From: an uncultured Opitutaceae bacterium
Lineage (GTDB): Bacteria; Verrucomicrobiota; Verrucomicrobiia; Opitutales; Opitutaceae
Direction of reading: 5' to 3'
Length of the DNA stretch: 64,000 bases
NCBI GenBank assembly: GCA_937889545.1
Contig: CALAOT010000003.1
Span: 39,459-103,458 of the forward strand
Positions 24,808 through 34,167 of the stretch are shown here, piece after piece (position 1 is the stretch's first letter; each line of letters starts with the position of its first letter). Below the pieces are notes generated by a model, which saw only the letters and a list, made by a program, of their open reading frames with translations, was not told where the DNA came from and did not search any database. The position numbers were made by a program, and so were the translations under genes.

Positions 24808-27800
24808 ATGCAAAAACGGGCCATCGAGGAATCCTTCCCCATCGTCGAAATCAATCGGCTGGTTGTGCCTGAACGAAATGGGTTCAAGCCGATTTATCAG
24901 ATGCACAAGTCTTTCGCGCCGCGTGCGTCGTGCGTCTTCCGGGCAATTATTCTCGGCGCGCTCAAACCGGCGGGGACAGACATAATGGCGGAATTCTACA
25001 AGGACCACACTGAAGACCCTGACACCAAAGATAAGGTCATTCTCGACACGTTTATGGGCGGTGGCACTACCATCGTTGAAGCGGCGAGGATGGGGATTCG
25101 TCCCATCGGCATTGAGTTGAACCCAGTGCCCTGGTTTGTCGTAAAGATGGCACTGGCGCCCGCTGACGTTCTGGCTCTTGACGCCGCGGTAACTCGGCTT
25201 GAAGAGCGGTCAGTAGCTTGGTCTGGCAAGCCTCTCTCCAAAACGCTGACAGAGCTGTATGAGAATGACGCCCCTTTCCACCTTAAGGGCCCTTTGGCAC
25301 CGCAATTCAAACCATTTGCTCACGCCATCCACACCTATTGGGTGAAGTCGGCGATTTGCACGAGCCCCACATGCCGAAAACAGGTTCCTTTATTCACCGA
25401 CTATATTGTTGCCGACAAATCTCCGTCAATTCGTTACCAAGCTGATTGTACCTGCCCGCGTTGCCAGAAGACTTTCGATTGGGAGCTGGAGCCCGCCGCG
25501 CTGGTCGCGGATCCCTTATTGATGATTCACGCCAGTACTTACTCGGCCGGTCTCAGCCGCAGCACTGCTCGTTGGACGTATGCTCACCCGGACGGCGGCC
25601 TCTTTGTTACTCAAGGTGACGCCAAAGGTGGTCAATCTCCGGTCCGATCAGGTCACGTCCCGACTGCTCATGTTTGTTGCCCTCATTGCTACGAAGTAGT
25701 GAAGCCGCGACTGGGCAGCCTAAAGGCGAAGCGAAAAAAAGTGCCGCTTTCGGTTCTTTACTCCCCCAAAACCGATGAGGTTTTTCAGTGGCGCGGCGAA
25801 TTATCTTCCGGGCAGCTCGTAACCTCTCCGCTTGGTCATGAGTTCGATCCTCAAAAGGGAAATGTTCCCGACGACGGAGAATTTATCTGCCCGCATTGCG
25901 GCCAACGCGACGACAACATCAAGTCTCTTCGTGGCCTTCCCGAAGACAAACGTTTCCCTCTGCATGCATACGCTTCGCAAGCCTACTGGTCGGCTGCTGA
26001 CCCTCGGGAGGAATTCGACGACGAGACCGAAGAACTTTTTGGGGCCCCAAGGGACCGTCATCAAGATGTGCTCTGCGTTAAAACCGACAATCTAGTTTGG
26101 AAAAACAAAGGGAAATATTTCCAGAAAATCTCTCCCAAACAGTTAGCCGCATTTCAGGCCATCGAAACCTTGTGGCAAGAACACTCGGGTAATCTTCTCT
26201 ATCCGAGAAGCGAAATACCGGCTGGTGACAAAACCAAGTCTGGCCTTCATGCACATCATTATCGCAGTTGGCATCACATGTTCAACGAGAGGCAGCTACT
26301 TGCACTCTCGACACTGCTAGAAGCAATAAAAAGCGAAGAGGATAATCCCTGCCGTGAACTCCTGCTTTTAGCGTTTTCTGGAGCAATCGAAAGGAATAAC
26401 CTCTTCTGTCGATATTTCAATGATCGCAACACGATACAAGGTAGTTTTGATCGTCACGACTACGCTCCGAAGATCGACCCCGCCGAAAACTGCGTCTGGG
26501 GACCGGCCGAAATTCGTGGTTCATTCCACAACATGCTCGGTCGAGTGCGTGAAGGGTTGGCCTTTCGCGCACATGTTTACGACCGTGACATTGATCGGTT
26601 GGGAGAAAAAGACAGCCTAATATTTTCGTCTGAGATTATTCCTACTGGTCGTGAAACGATACTCAATGGCGACTCTCGCCAGATCATTCCGCAGATCGAA
26701 GGCCTAGTTGATGCAGTCATCACTGATCCGCCTTACGCGGGAAACGTTAACTACAGCGAACTCTACGATTTCTTTTACGTCTGGCTTCGGCTGGTTTTGA
26801 AAGATTGTTATCCTTCATTCCTTCCTGAGTATACGCCTAAAATTACCGAGATTGTCGAAAACAAGAGCAGGGGATTGTCGAATGACGATTTTCGACTTGG
26901 TTTGAAAACCGTTTTTGATCGCGCCAGCACCAAACTGAAGGATGACGGCTTGATGGTTTTCACTTACCATCATTCGGGTAATCAACAGTGGGTGGACTTA
27001 TGCGATGCGGTTTGCTTGGCGGGTTTTGCGATCGAAGCGGTATACCCTGTTCATGCCGAGAAAGAATCATCGCTCAATCTTCAAAACAACGAAGGTATTT
27101 CCTATGATCTTATTCATATTTGCCGGAAACGGCCGGCCGATGATAGTCAACGGAGGCGAACTTGGCAGGGCATGCGGCACGACATTCGCAGACGGGCTGT
27201 TGAAGAAATTAAGGTGATCGAAAGCGGTCGTTACGGGAGAGATCCACTGGCTCCTGCAGATGTCCGCATGGTTCTCATCGGTAAGTGTCTTGAGCTATAT
27301 TCCAAAAATTATGGCACCGTCATCGACGGCGAAGGCAGTGTGCTTCCAATGAAACGGGCCCTCGAAGACATCGATGAGATGGTTCAGCAACTCATTACGA
27401 AGGACAATCCATTGCCCAGTGAATTGGAAGAGACAGATGTTGTGAGCCGGGTGTGGCTTAGGGCTCTCTGCAATATCCGTGAGGTGTCTATCGATTCGAT
27501 TCGTAAACTCACCCAAGGAATTTTTGAGCTGAGCGATCTCACCGACTACGATCCGCCGTTGGTTAGAAAAGGTCGGCTTAAAGGCGGCCGGACTTACACT
27601 GTGCTTACTCCCTCCGAGCGTTTGGATGCCCTGCATAGGAAGCTGCACAACATTGATTACACCCTCAGCCAATTGGAATTTGGACAGATGGAGGATAATT
27701 CCCTCACAGTAATGGGCCCCAATCTAATCGACGTTCTCCATTATCTTTTGGCGCATGCTGAAACGGGAGAACGGCTCGATATCTTGGTCGAGCGCTTCCG

Positions 27801-27948
27801 CGCCCACCGGCCGCAAATCCGAGCGGCTCTCGAATTCATTAAGAGCAAAGATCCTAACCGTTGGGCGAAGACGTGTGATCGGCTATTGCCGTTCTATACG
27901 GACATGTTCAGCGGTGTGCTTGGCAGTACGTCGGCAAGCATTCCCTAA
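24808..27948 (+). CDS. DUF1156 Zn-ribbon adenine-specific DNA methyltransferase (PglXI-like)
   Basis: 1046 aa (a GTG at 24802 is an alternative start). The SAM-binding motif 'VILDTFMGGGTTIVEAARMG' is near residue 80 and the catalytic 'DAVITDPPYAGNVNYSELYDFFYVWL' near 640, an unusually wide separation. The insert carries four CxxC knuckles ('CTSPTCRKQ', 'CTCPRCQKT', 'CCPHCYEV', 'FICPHCGQR'), the zinc-ribbon insert of COG1743. In BREX type 3 a methylase of this type replaces PglX. It probably marks self DNA. Composition is distinctly less GC-rich than flanking genes. Confidence 0.85.
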   Translation: MQKRAIEESFPIVEINRLVVPERNGFKPIYQMHKSFAPRASCVFRAIILGALKPAGTDIMAEFYKDHTEDPDTKDKVILDTFMGGGTTIVEAARMGIRPIGIELNPVPWFVVKMALAPADVLALDAAVTRLEERSVAWSGKPLSKTLTELYENDAPFHLKGPLAPQFKPFAHAIHTYWVKSAICTSPTCRKQVPLFTDYIVADKSPSIRYQADCTCPRCQKTFDWELEPAALVADPLLMIHASTYSAGLSRSTARWTYAHPDGGLFVTQGDAKGGQSPVRSGHVPTAHVCCPHCYEVVKPRLGSLKAKRKKVPLSVLYSPKTDEVFQWRGELSSGQLVTSPLGHEFDPQKGNVPDDGEFICPHCGQRDDNIKSLRGLPEDKRFPLHAYASQAYWSAADPREEFDDETEELFGAPRDRHQDVLCVKTDNLVWKNKGKYFQKISPKQLAAFQAIETLWQEHSGNLLYPRSEIPAGDKTKSGLHAHHYRSWHHMFNERQLLALSTLLEAIKSEEDNPCRELLLLAFSGAIERNNLFCRYFNDRNTIQGSFDRHDYAPKIDPAENCVWGPAEIRGSFHNMLGRVREGLAFRAHVYDRDIDRLGEKDSLIFSSEIIPTGRETILNGDSRQIIPQIEGLVDAVITDPPYAGNVNYSELYDFFYVWLRLVLKDCYPSFLPEYTPKITEIVENKSRGLSNDDFRLGLKTVFDRASTKLKDDGLMVFTYHHSGNQQWVDLCDAVCLAGFAIEAVYPVHAEKESSLNLQNNEGISYDLIHICRKRPADDSQRRRTWQGMRHDIRRRAVEEIKVIESGRYGRDPLAPADVRMVLIGKCLELYSKNYGTVIDGEGSVLPMKRALEDIDEMVQQLITKDNPLPSELEETDVVSRVWLRALCNIREVSIDSIRKLTQGIFELSDLTDYDPPLVRKGRLKGGRTYTVLTPSERLDALHRKLHNIDYTLSQLEFGQMEDNSLTVMGPNLIDVLHYLLAHAETGERLDILVERFRAHRPQIRAALEFIKSKDPNRWAKTCDRLLPFYTDMFSGVLGSTSASIP

Positions 27949-27950
27949 TT

Positions 27951-28406
27951 ATGTCCGGCTATCTCATCCTACCGAGACAAGCTCTCAGCCTCTACGATGG
28001 CCCAGTGCCTACCGCACCAGAGCAAATCGCATTCCTTGATTTCCTGCGCGAGATCGAGCAAGACCCATTTCCGTTCGCCCCGCGGACCCAGTTGTGCGTC
28101 ACGGGACTCGACGAACTGTTGGTTACGCTCGGCTGCACCGATAAAAGGGCTACCGCCAAGGAGCTGACCCTACTTGGGGACTACAAGCTCCGTCTCAAGC
28201 GTGTTGCGGTCGAGATTGGTCAACTTTCGGACATTCAGATTCCCATTGCCCACGAGTTGAGCTTGGGCGGCGAAAATCGCTTAGGCGCCCGGCACACGCC
28301 CCAGGATTTAGTGCCGCTATGGCGAATCTTTGGGCACAATCCCGCCTCCCGCGGCGAGGTTGCCCCGCGCCAGGTCGGTTATCACTTCGGAGAGAACTTG
28401 TCGTGA
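27951..28406 (+). CDS. Hypothetical 151-aa defence-operon protein
   Basis: Not recognised. It is a small soluble protein with no signal or membrane segment. The middle ('LLGDYKLRLKRVAVEIGQLSDIQIPIAHE') is a charged helix, and the C-terminus 'PRQVGYHFGENLS' may be a conserved tail. It lies two bases after the methyltransferase stop and overlaps the SNF2 start as GTGA at 28403. By position it could match one of the small accessory proteins of DUF499/DUF1156 loci (a DUF3780-like protein is one possibility, unverified). Confidence 0.5.
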   Translation: MSGYLILPRQALSLYDGPVPTAPEQIAFLDFLREIEQDPFPFAPRTQLCVTGLDELLVTLGCTDKRATAKELTLLGDYKLRLKRVAVEIGQLSDIQIPIAHELSLGGENRLGARHTPQDLVPLWRIFGHNPASRGEVAPRQVGYHFGENLS

Positions 28407-31231
28407 GCAACGTAGATACCGCTTTGCTCGACCTTCGCGTCGGAGACCGCGTGCGCATTGCCGGTCGCTACGTCAACGGCGTCGGCGAAGTGTTGCGGGT
28501 ACAGCAGACGGGGGGCCTCCTCGTTGCCGACGTTGTTTTCGATAGTCAGGGCGGACGCCGTCTCGAAACCTTGCCTGTCTCCCGACTGGAGCGAGCTGCC
28601 TCGCCCTGGGATCGCCTCCGCGCTGGCCAGTATGACGATCCGCGAGATTTCCTTCTTCGCCAATTAGCCTGGCAGTTCGCGCTCGGCAATTCCGGCGGCG
28701 AGTTGTCCAACGCCCGCACGGCTCTGTTGCCACATCAAATCTTACTCACTCACGATCTGGTCAAGATGCAGCGCCGCAGGGTGCTGGTCGCTGACGATGT
28801 GGGTCTCGGCAAGACCATCGAGACCGGCATGGCGATCCGTGAACTTATTACCCGAGGGGAAGCCCGTCGGGTGCTCATTATTACGCCTGCCGGTCTCGTC
28901 AAAAACTGGCAACGCGAGTTGAGAGATTGCTTCCGCCTGGAGTTTGAAATCCTGGGCACCGATTTCCAAGACTATGCGCCCACTTCCTGGGAGAACCATC
29001 ATCGCGTCATTGCTTCAATCGACACACTCAAACGCCCGCAACGCACTGACCGCCTGCTCGCGGCGCCAAAATGGGACATGATCGTCTTCGACGAAGCTCA
29101 TCATCTTACCCGTCTGCGCTACGGTTCCAAGATTCAGTCCACGCAGAACTACAAGCTTGCCGAGGCCTTACGCGGGCACACCCGAGACTTGATTTTTCTT
29201 TCGGCTACACCGCATCAAGGCGACGCCTTTCAGTTCTGGTCGCTCATCCACCTGCTTGATGACCAGCTCTTCGACTCACCAGAGGCACTGGAGAATCATC
29301 GCGGGTTGCTTAATCGCGTTATCATTCGACGCACCAAGCGCGAAGTCACCGATGCCGAGGGGCTGCCGCTCTTTGTGCGCCGACAGGTGACAACTGAGCG
29401 CTTTGAACCCGCGCTCCGCGAGCAACGTTTCTACGAAAAGCTCACCAATTACCTGAAAGACGGTTACAGCGCTGCGGGTGTCGGCTCAAGCGGCGGTGTT
29501 GGCCGTCCCTCTCGTGACCAACGGGCCATCGGATTTGTGATGGTGGCGTTTCAAAAGATGATGTCGTCGAGCCCGCGCGCCATCCGGCAGGCCCTCCGCC
29601 GCCGCTTGCTGGTGCTTTTGGTGCGCCAGCAAATTGACCTAGAGAGGAGACGAAAGACCGCACCGACCCCTGATCTGGCGGAAAGCGTATTGCGTCTCCA
29701 AGACGAAATGCGGGCACTGGCCAAGGAAATCTACGGGTTGGCCACCTCTCGCGCTACCGATGCTCAGGCCGACACCTGCATTGCTCAGGTTCGGGAGCGG
29801 ACGCTTAAGAAGCTAATCGAGGCTGATGACGATACCAACTGGTCACTCGATTCCGACGAGGAAGGCGACGAAGGCATTTATGCCGATGCAGAAATTCCAA
29901 ACGAGACGGCTAAAGTCCGCGAGCTGCTGCGCATTGTACCCGAGGGAGTGGATCGCAAATTCGAGCGACTCGAAACCATCATCGGTAAACTTCGCCAAGA
30001 GAACCCGGCCGAGCGGTTCGTCATCTTCACTCAGTATCGGGAAACGTTAGAGTTTCTAAAGGCTGAGCTTGGCCGTATTGTAGGTCCCGAGCTAGTTGTC
30101 ACCATCAAAGGCGGCCCGCTGGAAGACAAGATCGCGGCGGCGGAACAATTTTGGGAAGAAAACGGCGCACGCATCCTTATTTCAACTTCGGCTGGTGGTG
30201 AAGGTATCAACCTTCAGATTGCCCGCGTGCTGTTCAATTACGACCTTCCGTGGAACCCCATGGCTGTCGAGCAGCGTATCGGTCGCATCCATCGCTTCGG
30301 CCAGAAGGAGGTGTCGCAGGTTTACAACCTTGTCGCCAAAGACACCGTTGAGGAAAATATTTACACCCTGCTTTGGGAGAAACTGGAGCAGATCGCCAAA
30401 GCCATCGGAAAGACCGACCCTGAAACCGGCGAACCGTTGGAAGACTTTCGCAGCGACATCCTCGGCTTCCTAGGGTCCACGCCCAATTATCAGCAGTTAT
30501 TCAAGCAGGCCCTGATTGACCGGGACTATGCCCGCACCAGCCGTGAACTCGACCGGATGATGCTGACCGCGCAGAAAGCACGGGCAGCGCTGCAAGACCT
30601 CTCACAAGACCTGACCAGCTTCAATCTGGAGCAATACCGGCGCATTTCGGGTCAGTTTCATTTGAAGCAACTTGGCGAATGGTGCCGCGAAGCCGTCGTT
30701 CGCCTCGGCGGCGGAGCCATGCCAAACGGAGAATTTTGGCAGATTATCACTCCAGAATCGCTCAAGAACTTTCCCAACGTCGGTGCGCGCTATGACAATG
30801 TGACTTTTGATCGAAACCTCGCGACGCGCAAAAAAGGATCCGAACTCTTCGGTATTGGTCACCCCTTTGTCGATGGCCTGATCCGCTACCTGCAAAATCC
30901 CCCCTTTGCTGGCGAAGTTGCTTGTCTGCCTGGAGTGCTTGTAGGAGCTAACGTCGAAGCCCGTTATCGGGTGACGTGGGATCGTGCCGAGAAGGGGGCA
31001 TTCAGTGGCATCGTTATCGTTAGCGTGAATGGCACGGCTAAGGTTGAGGAGTTGAGTCACGATCCCAGCCGTTTCAATGCGCCCCAACCTGCGGCGTGCG
31101 CCACTATTGAAGGCGACGCCGAGCAACGTGCCGAAGAAACGCTCAACCTCTGGATTTCCTCCCGTCGCACTGAGTTTGCCGAAGGCACGATTCCCCGGTG
31201 GGAGCTACTTGGCGTGTCAGTGCACGGATAA
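28403..31231 (+). CDS. SNF2-family DNA helicase/translocase (BrxHII/DrmD-like)
   Basis: 942 aa from a GTG that overlaps the previous stop (GTGA). An upstream ATG at 28319 would sit inside the preceding gene. Motifs: I 'VADDVGLGKTIETGMA' (~131), II 'VFDEAHHLTRL' (~229), III 'LSATPHQGDAFQFW', and the C-terminal helicase lobe 'FVIFTQYRETLEFL', 'ILISTSAGGEGINLQIA', 'PMAVEQRIGRIHRFGQ' (~540-640). The N-terminal 'VGDRVRIAGRYVNGVGEVL' is a short SH3-like beta region. This is the COG0553 class seen as BrxHII in BREX type 3 and DrmD in DISARM. It probably translocates on phage DNA. Confidence 0.85.
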   Translation: MSNVDTALLDLRVGDRVRIAGRYVNGVGEVLRVQQTGGLLVADVVFDSQGGRRLETLPVSRLERAASPWDRLRAGQYDDPRDFLLRQLAWQFALGNSGGELSNARTALLPHQILLTHDLVKMQRRRVLVADDVGLGKTIETGMAIRELITRGEARRVLIITPAGLVKNWQRELRDCFRLEFEILGTDFQDYAPTSWENHHRVIASIDTLKRPQRTDRLLAAPKWDMIVFDEAHHLTRLRYGSKIQSTQNYKLAEALRGHTRDLIFLSATPHQGDAFQFWSLIHLLDDQLFDSPEALENHRGLLNRVIIRRTKREVTDAEGLPLFVRRQVTTERFEPALREQRFYEKLTNYLKDGYSAAGVGSSGGVGRPSRDQRAIGFVMVAFQKMMSSSPRAIRQALRRRLLVLLVRQQIDLERRRKTAPTPDLAESVLRLQDEMRALAKEIYGLATSRATDAQADTCIAQVRERTLKKLIEADDDTNWSLDSDEEGDEGIYADAEIPNETAKVRELLRIVPEGVDRKFERLETIIGKLRQENPAERFVIFTQYRETLEFLKAELGRIVGPELVVTIKGGPLEDKIAAAEQFWEENGARILISTSAGGEGINLQIARVLFNYDLPWNPMAVEQRIGRIHRFGQKEVSQVYNLVAKDTVEENIYTLLWEKLEQIAKAIGKTDPETGEPLEDFRSDILGFLGSTPNYQQLFKQALIDRDYARTSRELDRMMLTAQKARAALQDLSQDLTSFNLEQYRRISGQFHLKQLGEWCREAVVRLGGGAMPNGEFWQIITPESLKNFPNVGARYDNVTFDRNLATRKKGSELFGIGHPFVDGLIRYLQNPPFAGEVACLPGVLVGANVEARYRVTWDRAEKGAFSGIVIVSVNGTAKVEELSHDPSRFNAPQPAACATIEGDAEQRAEETLNLWISSRRTEFAEGTIPRWELLGVSVHG

Positions 31232-31242
31232 AGCGTACTAAA

Positions 31243-31602
31243 ATGACGCCCCAAGAAGCCGCTCACGCCATTAGTCTCGGCAACAACCGCGATTTCCTTA
31301 CGTGGGAGGACTTGCAGCAAATCCTCCATGAAGGAGTTTTTGCTCAGGCCCCGATGCCCGAACTGGAGGCTACGCAGGATTTGCTTGGCCTGGATAAGAG
31401 GCTACCTGCTCACATTCGTCGTCGCCCTGTAACGGTCCTAGAAAATGCCATCAATGAAGCAGACCAGGAAAACATTCCTCGATCCATTCTTGAAGGCCGA
31501 GGAAAAGAACTCCAACAAGTGGTGGCGAACGCTTTGGCATGGGGCCATTTTTCTGCGGAAGGCGAACGGGGTCTAAAAACCTGGGCTGCCTCGTTCTCTT
31601 GA
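31243..31602 (+). CDS. Hypothetical 119-aa protein
   Basis: Not recognised. It starts 11 bases after the SNF2 stop and its TGA overlaps a TTG start of the next gene (31599), so it belongs to the operon. The N-terminus 'MTPQEAAHAISLGNNRDFLTWEDLQQIL' is helical. No catalytic motif is visible. Confidence 0.45.
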   Translation: MTPQEAAHAISLGNNRDFLTWEDLQQILHEGVFAQAPMPELEATQDLLGLDKRLPAHIRRRPVTVLENAINEADQENIPRSILEGRGKELQQVVANALAWGHFSAEGERGLKTWAASFS

Positions 31603-32210
31603 CTGCTATCAATCCAACGCTGGAGGCGATGAACCAGCTCGTGCTGGAGCTGAATGTACGATGGCAGATGTTCGATGAGTTGTACTCCGACGCGAAGAAC
31701 TACGCGGTACTCAATCGAACGGGAGCCAATTTTTGGGCGACCCTGGAAAATCTTCTGATCGATGACCTGATGCTTTCGATTTCGAGATTTCTCGACCCGC
31801 CGAAGTCCATGGGGCAAGCGAATTGCTCCCTAGCCGCGATGGCCGCTTTACCAGAAACTGATCCTTTTCGCAGCGACTTACAAACGCGATTGAACACACT
31901 GGTCACAATTTGGTCAAAGGGCATCCAGAACTGGCGGCATAAGAAGTTGTCACATTCCGACATGGCCACGGTTCTCGGCACCAATACGCTGCCCGACATT
32001 CCCTTTGCGGAGATTAAAACCTTGGTCGATGAGATAACCGCGTTCGTTCGTGAGATGGAACACCGACTCAATCATCGCGACATCAGCTATCAGTGCTCGA
32101 TAACAGGGTGGGTGCCCCAAGTCCTCAAGTACCTGACCTTGGGGATTCAGAAGAAAGACGAGGCGTTAAGGACATTGTCGGATCGAATTCGACCAGTCGA
32201 AGAAACGTAA
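31599..32210 (+). CDS. HEPN-like AbiU2-type protein
   Basis: 203 aa from a TTG that overlaps the previous stop (TTGA); the ATG at 31629 is an alternative. The helical pattern 'NRTGANFWATLENLLIDDLMLSISRFLDPP', then 'WRHKKLSHSDM', and a final helical stretch with 'EMEHRLN' resembles the AbiU2 class of HEPN-fold proteins. The 'RHKK..H' box would stand in for the RNase motif Rx4-6H. It is the last gene of the BREX-like operon and may add an abortive-infection component. The family call is by eye. Confidence 0.55.
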   Translation: MTAINPTLEAMNQLVLELNVRWQMFDELYSDAKNYAVLNRTGANFWATLENLLIDDLMLSISRFLDPPKSMGQANCSLAAMAALPETDPFRSDLQTRLNTLVTIWSKGIQNWRHKKLSHSDMATVLGTNTLPDIPFAEIKTLVDEITAFVREMEHRLNHRDISYQCSITGWVPQVLKYLTLGIQKKDEALRTLSDRIRPVEET

Positions 32211-32258
32211 CCGGGGATAACATACGAGGACGATTTAAATGTTTGCATGTCGCCCTCG

Positions 32259-32996
32259 TTAGAGAAGTCCCGCTGTGCGGAAGCTGTAGTAGCCGAGTCC
32301 GGTTGGATCGGCCGCCGCGATGCCGACAACCACATGGTCGAGCAACTCGATCTCGATGGTTCGCGCCGCCTCACGAAGTATGCGGGTGAGTTGGATGTCC
32401 GCCGAGGAAGGGGCGGGGTCGCCAGACGGGTGATTGTGAACACATACGATTCCCGTCGCCGCCTGCCGGATCGCCTCCCGATAAACTTCGCGGGGATGAG
32501 CTAATGCCGACGTGGCCGTACCCGAGGTGACTTCAACCTGTTTGATTAGGCGATTCTTTCGGTTGAGACAGAGTACCCAGAATTTTTCGACCTGAAGTCC
32601 AGCCGCGGTAGATGCGAAGTGGGCAGCGATGAGGTCAGAGCGGTTTAGCAGCGGAGCGGGTGCTCTTTGCGAGGTCATCATTCGCCGGGCGATCTCGGCA
32701 ATCGCTGCTAATTGCAGTCCTTTGATCCGACCGATCCCTTTCAATCTGCGATAGTCGGATGGAACCCATGAAATGAGTCCCGCAATTGAACCGGCTTCGG
32801 CGATCAACCGTGAGGCCAGATTCACCGCTTGTTCGGTGCGGGTGCCATTTCCCTGTAGGATCATCGCTAGTAGTTCGGTGTCGCTCACCGCTGCGGTTCC
32901 GAATTTTTCCAACCGCTGTTGCGGACGCTCACCGACTGCCATTGTGAACCCGTGCTCGGGTGCGTAGTCGCTAACGTCTAATGTCGATTGATTCAT
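32259..32996 (-). CDS. radC: RadC-family JAB/MPN-domain protein
   Basis: 245 aa. The N-terminal region has helix-hairpin-helix-like 'DYRRLKGIGRIKGLQLAAIAEIA'. The C-terminal MPN+ domain has the metal signature 'CVHNHPSGDPAPSSADIQLT' (HxH...SxxD, ~190-204). RadC-type genes are frequent on plasmids and genomic islands. The exact role is unsettled and the old recombination-repair name is not well supported. It is convergent with the defence operon (48 bases between ends). Confidence 0.88.
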   Translation of the reverse strand: MNQSTLDVSDYAPEHGFTMAVGERPQQRLEKFGTAAVSDTELLAMILQGNGTRTEQAVNLASRLIAEAGSIAGLISWVPSDYRRLKGIGRIKGLQLAAIAEIARRMMTSQRAPAPLLNRSDLIAAHFASTAAGLQVEKFWVLCLNRKNRLIKQVEVTSGTATSALAHPREVYREAIRQAATGIVCVHNHPSGDPAPSSADIQLTRILREAARTIEIELLDHVVVGIAAADPTGLGYYSFRTAGLL

Positions 32997-33294
32997 TGTG
33001 CCAGGCGCACGTGCGCTGCCTCGGGCCGGATGACATATCCGGTTGCCGGGCTATGCCCGCGCGTTGGCCCATGGGGGCACGCCCAGTCACGACGCCGGCC
33101 GCTGAGCACGGAGCCTGGTGCTCCGCGCGAAGGGGAAGGCCGAAGGAGGGAAGGTGGAGTCGAGCGCAGCGAGCGATACCTTGACGGGCGTGGCACAATG
33201 GGAAAACGCGCGGAAGTAGAACACCCCTCACCCGTGAATCGGCCGGGCCGCGCTATTGCGGCCCCGAGCGATGTGCGCCGCTTGACGCGCCCGC
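32997..33294. other. GC-rich intergenic region with a hairpin
   Basis: 298 bases between radC (leaving to the left) and the ORF6C-like gene. No convincing gene was found. A perfect 7-bp stem GGGCCGC (33245-33251) / GCGGCCC (33258-33264) with loop GCTATT sits 30 bases before the next start codon and could be an operator. Confidence 0.4.
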
Positions 33295-34167
33295 ATGGGT
33301 ATCATGCAAACAGAAGCAATCTTCGCGACGCTGCTCGCGGCGGCAGCATTCCTAAAAAAGCCGGTTCAAGACTTGGCGACGGATTCGTTACGGGATGCCT
33401 ATGATGCGACTAAGACGCATCTGCGGAAAAGATTCGGCGAGACTTCGGAGGCGGCGAAGATGTTGGACTTGGCGACGGCGAAGCCGGAATCCCTCCTCCG
33501 CAAAGCGCTGTTAGTTGAGGAAAGTGCGTCGTCCGGCCTAGACAAGGACACAATCCTGCATCGGCTCATCGAACGTCTTTCGTTGCTCGTTCCGGGCTCG
33601 GTGCAAACCGACGGACCCTGCGTGCGGGTGAGCGGTTGCGGTAACAGCGTGCAGGTCGCGGGTCGCGATCTTATCCACACTATGAAGCACATTCAGCGAA
33701 ATACGATCACACCCGACGAACGCCATCTGTCCGTCGGGCAGCGCGACCAAGTCCAGTCGGTAATTGCTGAACTAGCTGCGAGGCTCGCGGGGGATGATGG
33801 TGCGCCGAACTTTGCCGGTGCCCATCGGATGCTGCAACGCCGCTACAACGTTGCGTCCTACCTCTTGCTCCCGCGCGATAGGTTTTCGGACGCGTTGGCC
33901 TTCCTGAAACAGCAGCGCGCAATCCACCGGTCGCGCCTGCGATGGAGGAATCCGGTGGCCTACCGGAACGATTTCTTTCGCGCCATCTTCGCAGGTGCCC
34001 GCGAACTCGGCTGGAACGGCGAACGGGTTTACCAGTTCACATCGGAAACCCTTGGGCTCAGGCGGCCGGTTGCGTCGCTGAAAGAACTCGGGCCAGTCCA
34101 GTTGAAATCCCTCGCCGATGCGGTCCAGCGCCGGGTCGCCCGCACCCGCGAACGCGGCGCGCGATGA
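33295..34167 (+). CDS. ORF6C-like DNA-binding regulator
   Basis: 290 aa (an ATG at 33304 is equally possible). The N-terminal 110 residues are helical ('FLKKPVQDLATDSLRDAYDATKTHLRKRFGE'). A short beta segment 'VRVSGCGNSVQVAGRDLI' follows, then an ORF6C-type C-terminal half ('GQRDQVQSVIAELAARL', 'LQRRYNVASYLLLPRDRFSDALAFLKQQ'), known from phage antirepressors and island regulators. It immediately precedes the candidate oriT and relaxase, so control of transfer is plausible. Confidence 0.55.
   Translation: MGIMQTEAIFATLLAAAAFLKKPVQDLATDSLRDAYDATKTHLRKRFGETSEAAKMLDLATAKPESLLRKALLVEESASSGLDKDTILHRLIERLSLLVPGSVQTDGPCVRVSGCGNSVQVAGRDLIHTMKHIQRNTITPDERHLSVGQRDQVQSVIAELAARLAGDDGAPNFAGAHRMLQRRYNVASYLLLPRDRFSDALAFLKQQRAIHRSRLRWRNPVAYRNDFFRAIFAGARELGWNGERVYQFTSETLGLRRPVASLKELGPVQLKSLADAVQRRVARTRERGAR

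Noticed and set aside
28319..28402. Upstream ATG for the SNF2 helicase
   Set aside because: It lies inside the 151-aa gene; the GTG at 28403 overlaps that gene's stop and has a ribosome site.
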